DNA of 64,000 nucleotides, from positions 14,348,031 through 14,412,030 of the forward strand of contig NC_060106.1 of NCBI RefSeq assembly GCF_021155765.1, given 5' to 3'. The translations under genes were made by a program, and so were the position numbers. Below are positions 24,417-37,665 of this stretch, one piece after another. Below the pieces are notes generated by a model. The model was given only the letters and a program-made list of their open reading frames with translations. It was not told the origin of the DNA and did no database searches. Numbering within the stretch: position 1 is the stretch's first letter; each line of letters begins with the position of its first letter. This stretch comes from Diprion similis (Eukaryota > Arthropoda > Insecta > Hymenoptera > Diprionidae).

Positions 24417-27400
24417 CGCTCGTCACAATTCAAGACCCACCGAGCAACTGGGGACCACCGTGACAAGCTTCTTCGAGAGCAGTTCAACGAGAGCGATAAA
24501 ATTCAACGTGAGCGCAATTCCGATAAGACCGGAGCTCGGGAAGGGAGACATTTCGAAACAAATCCGCGACAAGCGCGACCGTCATTTTACGTTGCAAATA
24601 AATGCTTATTGTGGTTGGACTGTACCGTTACTTCTGCATACTGTACAGTGCCTTATTGCCTTATTGCCTTATTGAGAGGCATGATCAATGTCTTTCATCG
24701 CAACTGACTCCAAAGAACTCGGAACTCAAGGACCGTTTTGCTTGCTTGTCTGCAGGTCTGATGATAAATTTTGAGAAAAAGGTGGTTGAATTTAACGAAT
24801 GAACTGTAGTAGCGGGATTCGAGAAGTTTCAAACAATTCTAGAAACGGCACGACTGCGTCTTCGACATCGAGTATCTATAAGCGTTTCCGGTCAGTGATA
24901 CATCCAACGAATGTTTGAGACTCATGCCGAGTCAGTTTTACAGCTGAAAGGCTAAACCATTGCATCAAATTTCAGTCGACGTCAAATGCTCGGCAAATAA
25001 AGAATCTCATGACAAACGGACAAATGATATCCAGGCAGTTACTTCCGGGTCCACTGCTAAATGCAGGCTGATGATAATCAAATGATGCGTTGCTAATGAT
25101 GGAGAACTGCCTACCGCGTTACTCACAATTGAGTTGATGTAAGACGCATCATTCCTGATTGATCACGAAAAAAAAAAAAAATTAAAGCGATGAATGTATG
25201 TCCTTGTCGTTTTGAGGCAATCGCGCAGAATTCATCGCAGATCAGTATCGTATCGGATTTAGTTTTATACGACAAGTATTTAAATTTTACCGGATGTGTT
25301 TACCAGTTCTTTTTGCGTCTTATTCCACATAATTTGGATTGCCAGCAGATTTTCAACTGATCTAAAAATCTATTGAGTTTCAAGAACAAAAGTGGTTCAG
25401 TATATTCTTGATAAATACCACCGCTGTGAAAATACGTATTTCGTTTTGTATTCCAAAATACGTCACTGTGATTGAAAATAGATATAGAAATGAAAGAATT
25501 TCAAAATATGAAAACAGTAATTGCGTATATTGTAAAACATCAATGCCGCTTGAAGAATATGGTGAACTCACTGTTCACCTGCCTGCTTATAATTAAATAT
25601 CTCATAAGAGATAATGGCTGCTAATAATTAGCGTTCGAGTTATCGAGTCAGAATAGCACTGGCAGCTAGTCCATAGAATTTTCCAACTAGGTGTAATTAC
25701 CTATTACGAGAGAGAGTCAATCGCAATAAAAATAAATCACGGTCACTCATTTCGACGTCTTTTGATGATTACGTAATGCTTTTCTGATTGGTCCGTTAGC
25801 TAAGTACATAAAAGTTTCAGGCATACGAAATATAAACATATCACGTAATTGTTTAGATTTTACGTAATTTCTATTCTACGAAATATACAGAATATATTAT
25901 TATGCGTGATCCGGTTACATTTGCATACATACGAGTATAAGGGAGTTCCGACTCGAACTTGATAGTGATGTACTTGAAACCATATGTCCCAATTCGTAAC
26001 ACGTCGCATCAAGACCAAGTACGGAGAAGTGATAAGAAGCTACATACCTGTTTAAATGATACGAATTTTTTCCACCGAGCTTCATCATTTTCAGTCATTA
26101 ACTCAATTCATTCTTAACTAAATTGGCACTGTTTCATATAATTAGTACCTCTATAGGCATTTCTATTTATTTAGGTTCAATTGTGGAACAGCTTGACTAT
26201 TGTAACAAAGATTCCGGTGGAATTGAAACTATGTAAGCTACGACTCATCGCAACGCATTTTTAGTTGATTCTTACATTAATTTAATTTCTTGAAAGATCA
26301 ACGAGAGAAAAATAAAATAAAAATTGCCTGTCCTTTGTTAAAAATTCGTAAGTTTTACGCAAGCGTTTCTCCACCTAAAATGCGAAAGCGTGAAGACTGA
26401 AGAAGAGGATAAAGTCGTAAAGTACAAAGCATAAGTTCAGTAATACTGCCGCTCTGGCTGAGAATCAGTCTACTCACTGCAGTTTATAGTGTACGCTTAT
26501 AATTAGAAAAAAATGTATTAGGTCCAAACTTTATGTAACAAGTTGTGAATGGCTATTTGACTCTATTTTAAACTTCCTAGTTGCAAAACTATACGGCAGT
26601 CAGTTACGCTTCTTCATTACGTTGCAGATGAAGAGTATTATAATTGTGTACAATAAGTTAAAACCTTTACTGAATTCGCTTAAGTTTCAGAAACGGTTTC
26701 TGTTTATACATAGCAAATTATTCTCCTTTTTGTTTTACACAACTGTACTTTTTGAACGAAGGATATCCATTCACTGACCTTCGTTCAAGTTGAAACTAAA
26801 AAAATTCCCGCCCATCGTCGATTTTAATATGGCGATTCTTTTTTTTTTTTGCTGAGCAAACTCTCAGGTCGTAACTAAATTTGCTCACGAGTAGGAGCAA
26901 GGCAGTTATTATTAATCCAGCCATGGTTATGTATATAAATATGTATCAACACACATCCAATTACTACCTGGAGTGACACAGCAAATTTTGGTCCGAATCA
27001 CACTGCAAAATAATCATTATTTGCGCCGAATCGTTTGAACCGTAGCGTCGAGCATGAAATTGGATAACGACTTCAGTGACGGAGATTTGTTTCACTCGCC
27101 CCTAACACTGATCAAATAAGCCAGTATATTCCTCGAAGAACTATAATTTCAATCTGCGTATAATTAATCAGTCTATATTGGTTCCGATAATTGGGCACCA
27201 GTAAAAGATTTTATCGATTGATAGAACAATTTTCCTACAAAAGGTGTAGTCTACAATAGTTCAGGGACTGTGAAAAAACTGGTTTTGGTGTCCACGGTGG
27301 TAACAAGTTGTGGAAAAAATTTAGTCATTTACGGATTATGTCTTATATTTAATACCGAACTTCCCTACTTTCCAAATCAAAACAGAAAATTTTATTATTT

Positions 27401-28380
27401 TTAGACTTGGTATAATTAGATGCCTTCATGTTCGGAACAAGGGAAAAAGACTTTCTGGAATATTATTTTTAGAATTGGATGTTTCAGGATAAATTCATTT
27501 AGGTTCCGTTGCCTTTTATGAGAAATCGTTTTATTTTCATTGCAGTTTTGATATGATCAGACTGTAGATCCATGCAATGTTGCGAAAGAGTTCTTCTGTA
27601 TCTTTACTGTACGTTGGTTGAAAGAATTACGCATACTTCGCGAGCATGTTATTGTAACCGATCTGCCATGCAAAGTATTTTTCTTTCAGTTATTATTTTG
27701 ATGTTGGAGTATACAGTTATTTTTTATTTTCACAGCCGTGCAACAATCCGTATAAACACGGAAATTGTAGACGATTGTGATAGACGTTTCCTGGTTAACT
27801 TTATTTCAAAGATTTTATCAGTTTCAATGCAAGCCGTAAGAGCAATCTCTTATCAAGTCTCTCCTAATAATACCGTTTCATCATAACAAAAGTTGCACGT
27901 TCCAACTAACGAAAAATTTCTGCGTTAGGACTACTAACAATTATAAGATACGTTGTTCGCTTCGGTAAAAAGCATTTCTAATCAATCGTAAGCATTGGAA
28001 TTTCACCGCGGAGCCAGGTAGAACGAGTTCTTAATTATTTTTTAATAAATATTCATAAGAAGAAATAAGAGGAGCGATAAAAATAAAAGTTGCAGTGCCT
28101 GAAACTTACGGTTCACTTGTCACTCCTCATTAAAGGTATCTAAGCCAATCTAAATCATATTCCACGTCGCATTCAGGTTCAGATTTACGTGTCTTAAGTT
28201 TTGGTTACGATTCCGATCCACAAAATGTTTGTACCAATGCTCATTTAATGTATTCATATTTGCAGCATATACAATACATATTCATGCACCTACGTCGACA
28301 CTGTACGCAATAAAACCTGACCGTCAGCCTTACACCCATTTCGAATTCACCTGTCTTCAATAATTCGACCTCGATTTTAC
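24417..28380. other. Gap between gene A and the isolated nucleotidase first exon
   Basis: No coding exon could be supported on either strand. I searched specifically for a second nucleotidase exon (a GTCYEG-like cysteine region, AGDxYQG, GNHEFD, GGHxH) and saw none. The part next to 24.4-24.6 kb should hold the promoter and 5' UTR of gene A. If the exon at 28381-28526 is used as an alternative first exon, the whole stretch would be its intron. Short poly-A/T runs lie near 25.17 and 26.84 kb. Confidence 0.55.
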
Positions 28381-28526
28381 CTTGAATGCATGTCATTTGT
28401 GTGAAGAATATGCAGTTGCAGAGCATCGCCAGTGGCTCGAGGCACGGTGGCTGCTGAGGCAGGTCCTGCAGCACTCAGAATGAGCAGGAAGGCCGTCGAC
28501 ACCCCGATGATGTTGTAAATCTTCAT
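28381..28526 (-). CDS. Isolated first coding exon of a 5'-nucleotidase: signal peptide plus HTNDMHSR
   Basis: Reading from the ATG at 28526-28524 gives MKIYNIIGVSTAFLLILSAA (a signal peptide), a short spacer, then LQLHILHTNDMHS and a GT donor (AG|GTAAAA). The exon is 146 bases and ends in phase 2, exactly like exon 1 of gene A (152 bases) and of gene B (146 bases). Its HTNDMHS motif supplies the first metal ligands of the family. It could splice in frame to gene A exon 2 at 23502. No matching downstream exons of its own are visible before gene A. It is therefore an alternative first exon of gene A with a different signal peptide, or the leftover of a deleted tandem copy. The intact frame, donor and signal peptide favour use. 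Confidence 0.75.
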
Positions 28527-31500
28527 TTTCAGCACTCGAGGGTAGAACGTGCTTCGACTTCACAAGACCACCACTGCTCTATCACCAGTCACTTCAAACG
28601 TAAACTAACGACGATGACGACAGTCACTTACTCGATCGATCAAGCTTGATTAGTTGATAAGAGAGGGCCGGAAAGGCGAGAAACAGAGATGCTAGTGGCA
28701 ATCGCCTCGAGATTCTCGGTGGCACTGAAACTATCAGGCAAGATCACGTGCTTCAACGGTAATCCTCCTATTTACCGAAGCTACGGCGAGAGGCGGGCCT
28801 GCAATTTTATCGCAAACACCTGCCGTTCGCGAAAAATTACCACCGCGCTATAGCCGGTCGGGACTTCACAACCGGTATTTTACGCTCGATACGTTAATAG
28901 ATATTAGTAAGAGTAATTTCGTGTATTTGTCACGTACGATGAGACTATAGCTGCAGTCGCTTTTTCACTTGCACTTCGACTATTCGTAACACTGAGGAAA
29001 TACGAGAAAATAACAAGGTTTTCACTGTTTAAGAATGAGAAGAACTCATTCTGATTTTGTTTCTTTTCAGTATCGGTTCGATTTCGTTATGAAAATTCCT
29101 ACGACCAGCGCACTTGAAAAATTTCTATTTCTTTTAAATCGGTCACGGAACAGCGACGTCTGAAAGTCCGCGTTCCGCGGCCGACAAGCTTCGACTGAGG
29201 CGGTTGACATGACTAGGTTTCATTTATCCTACCGATTGTCTTTCCGGTTGTCGCAGACAGTTATTGCAATTTTTTTTTTTTTTTTACTTTTTGCGATTCC
29301 AACGATCGGTTTATTCGATCCCGTTTCATCATCTGCAACGCGTTCAATCAATTGAATTTCGTTACATAATTGTGGGTGACAATTAGTCCAAAAATTATTG
29401 GGCCTTCATAAATACGCCAATGAAATGACAAATGAGCCATCAAATTGATCGGATCAGTTGAGTGACAGAGCCTTGTATATGTATATACATCTAAATTGCA
29501 ATGTTTTGGCTTTGGCAAGACCCTGAAGCAGATATAATTATTGTAAGGGCTTGTCTGAAAAATGATTGAGGTTTTTATGAGCTCATGTGAAATCGTTGTT
29601 CCGATGATTAATCATGGGAGAAAAAGGTGCACGCATGGCATTGAACGAAGTTGCTAGCGAAAGTGACTTTGCAGGGCGCACTTATTCTGTAGTTATTATA
29701 TAAGTTTGCCCGTGACTAGCGATTCGTATTTAGTTGTCCGGTGATGAGAGTGTTGTTTGTTGTTCGTTATCTTTTGTCCGTAGGTACTCTTAACTGGTTA
29801 TCCTCGGAGTAGCGAGCGTGATTGGTCAACTTCTAGCGTAATTAGAATTAGCAAAAGCCATCGTGCAGCGTCGTGACATTACCTAACTTCTTCTGCATCA
29901 CGTGTAAAATATCACGCAAAGTGATGCCAAGTCAAGACCAGCGTCCCCCACACCGTACATCATATGCAGAAAAATATTGACTCGTGTTAGCCTACTTCAA
30001 AGTTAAGCTCCGGTACAATCAAGACCAAAAGATATTGCGGGATTGTTCTTTCGTGACGTTACAGATAACGCTCAACATCACTTGATACGAAACGTAGCAA
30101 ACCGTCTGAAGTGTTACTTGGGGTGGGAGCAGGTTGCAATGTCTGTCAAGACAGTAGTGCTGTTTGCGGAACCGATCATTGCACACTGCGTGGTGAGTTT
30201 TCACTCAAGCTTATTACTAGTGGCGCTTTGACTCTTGTCATTTTAGAAAATTCATTGCCTCTAGGAGGGCAAAATTACGTCTGACGTCCATCTGACAATT
30301 GTGAAGATAGAAAGGCACGATGCACTTATTTATAAGCGTAGCAAATCCGATGTTCTCAGTGTGTAAAAAGCTTTAGCATACTGTTAGTTTGGATTTGCAG
30401 AGGACAGTTAATTATATCTAATTCAGGTGAAAGTCATTTTTCATTTCATTCGATTAGTTCAAACAGCTGGAAAAAACTAAGCCTGTCACATTATGTTTCA
30501 TTTGAATCATTCGTTAAATTTACCTGTTCGCCATGGTTCGATGTTGAATCGTATTGAAATCAATCAATTTCGCTGTCAGTTTTTTTGCAGATATTCTTAG
30601 AATGAAAAGCATTAAGGTGATTCTGATGCAAATTGTTGCTTCACACTTCAAGCATTCATCCTAAATTTCAGAATTTACTATGTCATAACGTATCTCGTTA
30701 GGATGCACGTATATGATTGGATTCGGGTTAAAGTCGAGATAGAACGGTCCATTTTTTATATTTTATTCTAATATAGATCGTAATCGTCAATGTCGACTCA
30801 GAAAATAATAATCTGATAAATTTTAGATAATTTGAATAGTATTCTGTATAGTATCGAATTATTTTTTCGCGATATAAATCTTGCATCGACCTAACTCATT
30901 TCCAATTGGCGAATCGACTGTGGACATTTTATACCATAGTTGGAAAATATTGTACCGGTGTTTGATATTTTAGGTGTGTTATTATGTTATACAATGATCT
31001 ATTGTGGTAAAGAAAACTGCGTACTTCAAGTCCAGGAGTTATTTTCATTCTTGTATTCGCGCACCAGGCAACACGTTGTTATTGATAACTTTACCATTCA
31101 ATAGCAGATTTCTTAATTACAATGCTGGTGAGTCCCCGAGCTTTGTAAAAGTGGCGCGTTCTACGTCAATGGAGAGGATAATTAGACGGAAACATTTTTC
31201 GGAATACCAGTACATGTTACGGCTAAATTTGCTTCGCAATTCTTTAGTCTCCTTTTGCTTTTTCCTAATAGCTATTTCTTATTCAGAAAGTTGTATATTC
31301 TTCAGTCTTAAGACGTCTTTGGGCCAACATTAATACCAAGTGAGGATAACGTATCGCAATTTTTTGTTTTTGACGCTTTTGTTTACTGTACCGTATCAAT
31401 TACTGTACTGTAACACTTCACACGCATATTGTTACCAAATTCTCCACATTTATTTCCAGGAATGTGAACAAAGGTTCAATATATCGTACGTCTCAGTTTA

Positions 31501-31732
31501 TCCGCATTTTATAAATAATATTGGTAACCACCACAACTGCGACAGTTTGCGAATTCTTAGCTAATTAATTTTTATATATTTACTTTATCGTGGATTAGAT
31601 ATCTTATAAATTTTGGTCGCTATGGATGAATATTTGCCAGTTGGTCGATTATCCATAAATTTTTTCTTCCCTGCACAGCGAATTAAAAGTGAATGGTTTT
31701 GTAATTTAATACACGCATGCATTTTCAGCGCC
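28527..31732. other. Divergent intergenic region between nucleotidase first exons
   Basis: This 3.2-kb spacer separates the minus-strand exon at 28.5 kb from the plus-strand gene B. It should contain both promoters. About 28.5-29.2 kb is CpG-richer than the rest. A long T run lies at about 29.27-29.29 kb. Gene B is preceded by ATTTTCAG just before its ATG, so an upstream untranslated exon may lie in here. The open frames (31004-31333, 31340-31564) have no family resemblance. Confidence 0.5.
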
Positions 31733-34700
31733 ATGATTTGCCGGATGAGTTTCGCAGTGTTGCTGACGTCGACGTTGCTAGCGTCGACCGAGGCATTTAC
31801 TGGTCGTGGTCGCGTCTATCCTGGACGGAGTGATCTTTTCGAATTATCAGTCATTCATCTCAACGATTTTCATGCCAGGTGAAAAAATCGTATTATATAT
31901 TTAAACACGCGTTCGATACGGATTAATTGTGAATTGTATCAAGTTTTATTCCATATACGAGTATCGAAGCCTAAAGAAGTCGCGACACTTCTACTAAACC
32001 AAATTTTTGAACTGAGAAGCATTTTCCAAAAATTTCACCTTTATTGAATCCGGTTAGATGATTAACTTTGGTTCGCACAATTAATTCAAATAATGATCTT
32101 GTTTCACAACCCCTGATCATCTGCAATGAATTTTAATTCATATATTTTCCGAGGCTCTCCTAGGATCATTAGTAGCGATGACAAAATGCTACGGAAGACG
32201 TACCTCAACGCGCGGCGGTTTCATCAATTTTGTTTTATCCAGGAGCTTCGATAGTATTAGATAATATCACCGTTTGATAATGGAGAGAGTCGACGTCATT
32301 GTCGGTCGTAGGAGAAGACACCAAACGCCGCACGGCCCTGGGATGAATCATTTCATTCCTAACGTGGTTTACTCGAAATGAATACACGATCGCTAATGGC
32401 TTCGTATTATCCTCATAACTAGTGAATACTACGATTTAGCGATATTAATTTTAGAATAAAATCAGTCTTCAGGTAGCATCAGTTCTTCAGTAACGGTCGT
32501 GCGATAATCGGCCGATACTGAGCGCGGGTTAATCATAGATCATATCCCGAGTTCATCATCTGCTACAGTGGATCAGTAATGACCCTACTGAAGACGTCTA
32601 TTCCTTGCGCCGGCCGCGTACATGAATAAACGGGGGCTAAGTTCTCAGGCGAGAGCGTAAATACCAGTCGCGCCATCTGTTGCGATATCGTTCACTCAAC
32701 GCTAGGCGCTCGACTTGAACGGGCTGCTGCCAAGGTCAATATGAATGTCCGCGCACGTACGTCACGGCTGACGTTGGATACGTTGGATACTCGTGATCAC
32801 CGCGAGGCGATCAGGAACGGCACGAGGTATCGAGGCGCGAGTTTTTTTAGCCGGGGGACCAGGAAAATAGAGGTCGGAAATACAGTTGTACAGTCGGTTT
32901 CAATTCATCGTTCTCGAAGGCATTAACATGATGTAAAAAGATTAAAAGCCGCCATTTTAAATTTCGCGTAGTAAATTTGCGAGAGAATATACTTGGGGTT
33001 TGGCCGGTATTCATATTCAATATCCTTAAATAGTCTTAACAATACTTCACATCAAACAAAACCAGTTGAGCTGTCTCGCGACTGTTTTGAAAATAAAAAC
33101 TGACTGTAAATATCGACTCTTGTCTCGTTCATCAGGCAACAGATAGAAAATACAACGTTTCGTTTGATCATCAAAAACACATGGGGTGAATAGGTTTTTA
33201 ACAAGCTGTAACAATAAACTTTTTCGCTGTTTCACCCGGGATATGTGGTTCAGAAAAATTTCGACGATTTCTTAGTGATGCGATATCTTGAATTTCTCGG
33301 AATTAAAAAAATACAAATAAGTTCTCCCGGACCCATCGACATTCAGTGAAAGAGAATTTCAGAATAAAAAAGCTAAGAAATAAAATCGAAAATTCCTGCA
33401 AATACTATTAAACATGAAAAAGTTATCAATAAATCCGACCATCCAAGTTGGGATTTTACTAAAAGAATTTTATGACACACGTAACAGTTTTTTATGAACA
33501 TTTTGATATTTTCACGAAAAAAGTTCCAAAAACGTGAATGCATATTCTCAACAGGTTTGTCCAAACTGGATCCACTTCGGGCACTTGTTACGAGGGATAC
33601 GAGGACGAATGCGTTGGCGGTATAGCGAGGGTCTACACGGCTACACATCAGCTTGTGAACGAAAGACCGAATGCAATTTTCCTCAATGCAGGTGACAATT
33701 TTCAAGGGACACTTTGGTACAACGTGCATGGCTGGAACGTCACGGCAACTTTTATGAACTTGCTACCACACGACGCTATGGTAATTAGCACATTAAAGAC
33801 ATCACTTTGCAAGAAATTTGCAATTTTAGGCAAAATAAATTATGAATAGTGAAAACGTAAGAGCCACGACACGAGATTGCCATACCCAACATCAATCATG
33901 GTTGTAAACCGCACGTGTTTATTATCTAATTCACTCAGATAACACGTGATTTAAGAATAGGGTGGTTTACGACACTAATTACTCATAAGCGATTAGAAAT
34001 CATGAGGTACGAGTCCCAATCGGTGAACCATTAGCCTCGAGTAAACTGGATTATTTAAAGACAGGACGATAGCGTACTCGAGGCTTTCCGAAAAAATTTA
34101 TATCTGTAGACTTTTATACACTAGCTGCCAGGCGGCGAATTTTGTGAAGATGAGATTAATGTAGATGCGAATAGTTGGAACTATATTAGAGAAAATCTAA
34201 ATGAACTTTATCATTGATAATATGGAACACAATTTACCTTAAATTTCTACGTTTCTAGTTTTCTATTAGCATATAACATCTGATGTAATATGACAGAAGC
34301 CATTCTTCAAGAGTGACAAAAGTTGAATAATAATAGTAGTATCACGAATGATGAATAGCTGTTGTAACGGATTACAAAACATGAATTTAGACTGTTAATA
34401 TAATCCCAGTGAATTATATCACCTCCAAAATAATAAATCATCGTATTACCTGAATTGTACAGAGTTTTCACGCGTTTAGATCTTATAAAAGATCTCTATC
34501 GAGTCAACTTATCTTATCATGAAGCTGTACAACATGTTAAAGAACATTTGCCACATAATGTTCAACCTGTTACAATTAGTAATCAATTACGTTGTTTGTC
34601 TCATTTGGAGTTATTTGTTCTGCAATTAAATTCGCTACATCTACTGCGTAATTAGTCTGATACGATAATGCATTTAATGAACAGGGAATGGTCGAAGATA

Positions 34701-37117
34701 ATTATATTTCGTCAACACAGCTGTACCATGCTAAGGTTTTTTTCTTATACGGAATTGAAAAAAGACTCTCTCAACCGAACACTCATTTTCACATCCTCTC
34801 CAACGACAGCAATGATGGTATTGCCAAAATTGAATGTCAAGATGATCGGTTGAAAATTATATCCGAGATTTTTATCGAATCGAGTAGGAAGGCAGTTTGC
34901 AATTTTCTATTACAGTGAAACCACGATAACACCTAAGGGCAGAAATACGTGCTCCGTGCGAGGGCGTCTTAAGGAGTTTCATTGCCGCAGAGTACCGGCA
35001 TTAAATCATATACCTGTGTTTACCGTATTCGATGTTTATAACATTTCTGCTTTTTTAGACTATTGGAAATCACGAGTTTGACAATGGCATCGCTGGCGTA
35101 GTGCCGTTTTTGAAAATGATCAACACTCCGGTCGTCGTCACAAATATTGACGACAGTGAAGAACCGGATATCCAAGGCTTGTACACGAATAGCACGATTA
35201 TTGAACGAAATGGAACTCAGATAGGAATAATCGGAGTAATACTCTCGACAACTAACGTGAGTATCCAAACTCCAAACTGTTATTTCAGATCTTTCGCTTA
35301 CAATCTTGAAGGTCTATTTTTCAAAAAACTGTCGTGTTATCTGGGAGGGATTTTTAAAAACACTTTACACACTTTTACCACATCGGTTACCGAGTATTTA
35401 GCAGTGAGAGTTTTCTTGAGACACTCGCGTTCTTCAAAGACAGTACCTTCTCAAGGTGCATGACTCTTGACTAGAATTTTTTCATTATTAGACTCTCGCA
35501 AGCACGGAGAACCTGGCTTTCTGGGATGAAATCGAGACCGTGAATGACGAGGCGGCGAGACTAAAGGCACAAGGGATTGAAATCATCATTGTCTTAAGTC
35601 ACTGCGGTCTGGACGTGGACAGAGAATTAGCTGCTAATTGTCCAAACGTGGATCTAATCGTCGGTGGCCACTCTCACACTTTCCTCTACTCAGGTGCGAT
35701 ATATGAAATTAATTTTTCAGACTGACGCATACAGTATGTCACCCCATTGCTAAAACTATCATGATTTCAGGAACTTCGCCGAGTTCCGACGTTGCCGAGG
35801 ATGAGTATCCGGTCGTGGTGGTCCAGGAAGACACCGAAAGGACGGTACTCATCGTTCAAGCTTACGCTTATACCAAGTAGGGTTATTGGTCAAAGTTATC
35901 CGTATATTAAATCCATTGAGCGTTGATTAGTAATAACAAAGGTGATCATTATCAATTTTAGATACCTAGGTAACATCAGCGTTTGGTTCGACGCGGATGG
36001 TGAAGTCTACGACTGGGAAGGGAATCCTATTCTCCTTGACAGCTCCATCGAACAGGGTAGGTTCATTCATCTCACCATTCATTGTTCGGGTGGGAAAAAG
36101 AGTGGGGGTGATCTGCAACCGTACGTTTTGTTGCCACAGATCCTGACGTACTGGCTGCCTTAGCGCCGTGGCAAGTGGACGTTGACGCGTTGGGCGACAC
36201 AACGGTTGGAATGACCAAGGTCCGACTTTATAACAATTGCAGATACGGAGAGTGTAACATTGGAAACTTAATCACCGATGCCATGGTTGATGCTGTGAGT
36301 AAGCCACTGCAATTAGGAAGATTACTCGTCATATTTGACGAGTCGAAATGGCAGATTTTACTCTCTCGTGATGTTAACAGTACGTAGGTTTTGCCGAGAA
36401 TAGCACTTACTGGACTTACGCTGCGATAGCTTGCATAAACGCTGGAGGGATTCGGAGCACCATAGAAGACACAACCGGCGAAATTACGTATGCGGACGCC
36501 GTGACTAACCAACCCTTCGAAAACACTTGGGACGTGGTAGAACTGCAAGGTTCTGATTTGCTACAGGTAAAATCGCATCCTTTGGACAAACTGGGTAGAT
36601 TCGTGCAAGCTATTTGACAAATCTAGCAAGCGAGGCTTACGATGTTCCCATTTCTGATCAGGTGTTAGAGGCGGGTGTAGCCACAAGCTACAGCGATACC
36701 GAGTTCGTCGGCATAGGATTTCTGCAGTGGTCTGGACTGAAGGTGACGTTCAACTTATCGAATGAGGCGTACTCGAGAGTGACTGAATTGAAAGTGAGGT
36801 GAGTCTCATCCCGGGCAATGTGCGTCTTCTAATTTCTGAGGATATCACTCGATATGCAATTCCTCTTTGTCCAAAGGTGCCGCGCCTGTGAAGTGCCGAC
36901 CTACGAAGACGTCGACCTGGATGAATGGTATCGTATTGTCGTTGTGTCGTTTCTAATCACAGGAGGCGACGGTCACTCGGTTCTGGCTACTCAGCACCGC
37001 AACCACGAAGTTGGAACACTGGACATAGATCTCTACGTAAAATACATGGCGAAGATGAGTCCCATTATTTTGGGGACAGAGGGTCGCATGACTTTGGAAG
37101 GGACGTGGAGTGGTTAG
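31733..37117 (+). CDS. Secreted 5'-nucleotidase/apyrase-family paralogue (gene B), ten exons
   Basis: Exons 31733-31878, 33555-33780, 35059-35256, 35492-35693, 35771-35876, 35962-36056, 36140-36294, 36381-36566, 36662-36798 and 36877-37117 give 1,692 bases (563 residues plus stop) with consistent phases. A signal peptide covers about residues 1-21. Metal-site motifs are intact: IHLNDFHAR (41-49), LNAGDNFQG, GNHEFD (127-132), LSHCG and GGHSHTF (248-254). The nucleotide-binding half has GNLITDAM, NAGGIR and QPFENTW, but the base-stacking motif reads GGDGH (513-517) instead of GGDGF. The protein ends TLEGTWSG with no hydrophobic tail, so it is probably fully secreted, like salivary or venom apyrases. 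Intron positions differ from gene A at several places. The second ATG (codon 5) could also start it. The pieces I joined are individually clear; exon 8 (acceptor AACAG) and exon 9 (acceptor GATCAG) are the least certain boundaries. Confidence 0.9.
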
Positions 37118-37343
37118 GCAACAGCAGGGACCACTTTCATGATGAAAACACCCACACGGAGCTGTAACAAAAAGAGATCACCCGCGATTTGATCGGAGTA
37201 CACGAAGTTACTTTTAGGCTTTAGCTAGCATTATCATGTACATAGTCCTTCACTTCGTATGCTTTGATCTGATTTTCAATGGAGTAATTGATAATGGTGT
37301 ATCGTCGAGAATTACAAACATGTGAATGCAATTACAATACTCC

Positions 37344-37349
37344 AATAAA
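37344..37349 (+). terminator. Poly(A) signal of gene B
   Basis: AATAAA 227 bases after the stop codon, followed within about 30 bases by a TTTCTTTGTGG-type GU/U-rich stretch, a good fit to a cleavage and polyadenylation site. Confidence 0.7.
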
Positions 37350-37403
37350 TGTAGATCACGTCCATTTCTTTGTGGTTTTATTAAAGGCATGACATGAGCG
37401 GTG

Positions 37404-37419
37404 CCCCCCCCCCCCCCCC
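37404..37419. repeat. Homopolymer C run (16 C)
   Basis: An uninterrupted run of cytosines. Length in an assembly is unreliable for such runs. Confidence 0.95.
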
Positions 37420-37665
37420 TTCACCGATCTTATCGTTTTCATTAATTATTTTTCTACGGCATCGTGGAACAACTTGAGGCTTTTGGTATCCTGTACGAAT
37501 GTAAATGCGCCGACCTGTGCTAGCTCCTGGGACGTGGCATTTCGACATACGCTCAAGCTTTGCGGTTGCTGGTTACGTTCACGGTAGGCTCTTGGGACAC
37601 GTGATTTGGCACTTACGATATTAGCTCCTAAAATAGTCATCGGAAGAAAAGGTTATTCCGGTGTA

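Noticed and set aside
34455..34655. 66-codon frame in intron 2 of gene B
   Set aside because: No match to the nucleotidase at this point. The protein reads continuously from exon 2 (DAM) to exon 3 (TIGNHEFD) without it.
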